Shown: positions 62,864 through 64,000 of the stretch, piece after piece
How the letters are laid out: each line of letters begins with the position of its first letter
Position numbering within the stretch: the first letter of the stretch is position 1
Assembly (NCBI RefSeq): GCF_019703515.2
Contig: NC_059346.1
Location: 15,531,001 to 15,595,000, forward strand
DNA: 64,000 nt
Source of the DNA: Myxocyprinus asiaticus
Lineage: Eukaryota; Chordata; Actinopteri; Cypriniformes; Catostomidae
Direction of reading: 5' to 3'
Notes under the pieces: generated by a model
Seen by the model: the letters and a program-made list of their open reading frames with translations, nothing else
What the model was told of the DNA's origin: nothing
The model's database searches: none
Translations under genes and position numbers: made by a program

Positions 62864-64000
62864 ATGAACTTTGATATGAACTTTTCCCCATTGATATACA
62901 TCATGATATCGCCGTGGATGGTCAGTTTTACCAGAGGCTTCCAACAACGCTGCCGAGCATTCATCTTGCGAATCTCTGCTCTCTTCCTAACAAAACAGAC
63001 GAACTACATTTCCTCACCCGCACAAACAAGGACTTTTCAACCTCTGCTGCCTTGTGCTTCACAGAAACCTGGCTGAGTGAAGCCATTCCGGACAGCGCGT
63101 TACATCTGCTGGGCTTCCAGCTGTTCAGAGCGGATCGCATCGCGGATTTAACGGGGAAAATGAGAGGCGGTGGAACATGCTTTACATCAATGAAAGTTGG
63201 TGTACAGATGTAACAACGTTAAAGAGGATGTGCTGTCCTAATTTGGAAGCACTCTTTATTAACTGTAAGCCTTTCTACTCGCCGCGGGAGTTTTCCTCGT
63301 TTATTCTGGTGAATGTGTATATCGCGCCAAACGCGTGTTTGAATGTGGCACTGCAACAGCTGGCTGATCAAACAGCACATTTACATGCCCCACTAGAGAC
63401 AGGAACATACTGGATCATTGCTACACAACAATAAAGGATGCATATCGCTCTGTCCCTAGAGCAGCTTTGGAACTCTCTGATCACTGTCTGGTTCATCTTC
63501 TTCCAACCTACAGGCAGAAATTAAAATCAACCAAGCCAGTAGTAAGGACTGTAAAGAGATGGACCAGTGAAGCAGAACGGGAACTACAAGCCTGCTTCGA
63601 TTGCATGGATTGGAGTGTTTCTGAGGCTGCAGCCACAGACCTGGACGAGCTCACAGATACTGTTACATCATATATCAGTTTCTGTGAGGATATGTGCATT
63701 CCTACTAGAACTTATTTAACATACAACAATGACAAACCATGGTTTACAGCAGAGCTCAGTCAGCTTCGTCAGGCCAAAGAGGATGCTTACAGGGGTGGGG
63801 ATAAAGTCTTGTACAATCAGGCCAGGAACACACTGAACAAGGAAATCAGAGTGGCTAAAAGAAGATACTCTGAGAAGCTGAAAAACAAGTTTTCAGCTAA
63901 CGACCCTGCATCAGTGTGGAGTGGCATGAAACAACTCACAAATTACAGGACTCTACCCCCAACACTGTGGTGGACCAACAACTGAATGACGACCTGAATG
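62864..64000 (+). mobile_element. Non-LTR LINE (jockey/CR1-like), running out of the window
   Basis: Plus-strand fragments encode an APE-type endonuclease (LHFLTRTNKDFSTSAALCFT, TWLSEAIPDSALHLLGFQLF, 62914-63190), then a frame change (NCKPFYSPREFSSFILVNVY, 63177-63400), a deletion near 63410-63420, and the linker before the RT ([60 protein letters not shown], 63467-63985). The RT itself would lie past 64000. Dead copy; clade from motif memory. Confidence 0.85.

Overview
This window is vertebrate nuclear DNA, almost certainly from a teleost and probably a cypriniform (carp/minnow-like) fish. The evidence is a kinase gene with many introns and consensus GT-AG splice sites, Sleeping-Beauty-like and other Tc1 transposons, nested hAT elements, fish-type L2 and L1-like LINEs, a tRNA-derived SINE of the type common in cyprinids, and long TA/CA microsatellites.

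The window holds two host genes arranged tail to tail. The plus strand from 634 to about 54790 carries limk2 (LIM domain kinase 2). Sixteen coding exons were read from the sequence; every junction is in phase and they join to a 651-residue protein of two LIM domains, a PDZ domain and a protein kinase domain. All catalytic landmarks and the activation-loop threonine are present. The minus strand from 62137 down to 57489 carries the last two coding exons of pik3ip1 (phosphoinositide-3-kinase-interacting protein 1): the transmembrane segment and the cytoplasmic tail. Its signal peptide and kringle exons must lie beyond position 64000. LIMK2 and PIK3IP1 are also convergent neighbours in human, which supports both names.

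Layout: 1-209, end of a repeat element. About 270-649, probable promoter/5' UTR and exon 1. 1346-1442, exon 2. 1443-21848, a 20.4-kb intron 2 loaded with transposons, including an L2 LINE split by a hAT element that itself holds another hAT-type element and an intact Tc1 transposon. 21849-21984, exon 3. 21985-34348, intron 3 with a second deep nest (foldback MITE, hAT, smaller elements, SINE) and two Tc1 relics. 34349-36597, exons 4-6. Intron 6 holds a 5'-truncated L1-like LINE with target-site duplications and, unexpectedly, a 41-bp near-copy of exon 8 encoding the kinase glycine loop. 39402-44327, exons 7-8, separated by a run of Tc1-type elements. 46428-52923, exons 9-16. 52924-54790, 3' UTR. 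54790-57488, the convergent intergenic region with foldback repeats. 57489-64000, pik3ip1 3' exons plus a hAT MITE with internal 88-bp tandem repeats, a probable solo LTR inside a Tc1 MITE, and at the right edge a LINE running out of the window.

LIMK2 phosphorylates cofilin to stabilise actin filaments, downstream of ROCK/PAK. PIK3IP1 is a transmembrane inhibitor of PI3K. They are neighbours; the sequence shows no shared regulation. I found no wholly new biological system. The observations most worth checking are the exon 8 fragment in intron 6, the apparently young Tc1 copy, the inverted repeat pairs flanking limk2 exons, and the two nested transposon stacks.
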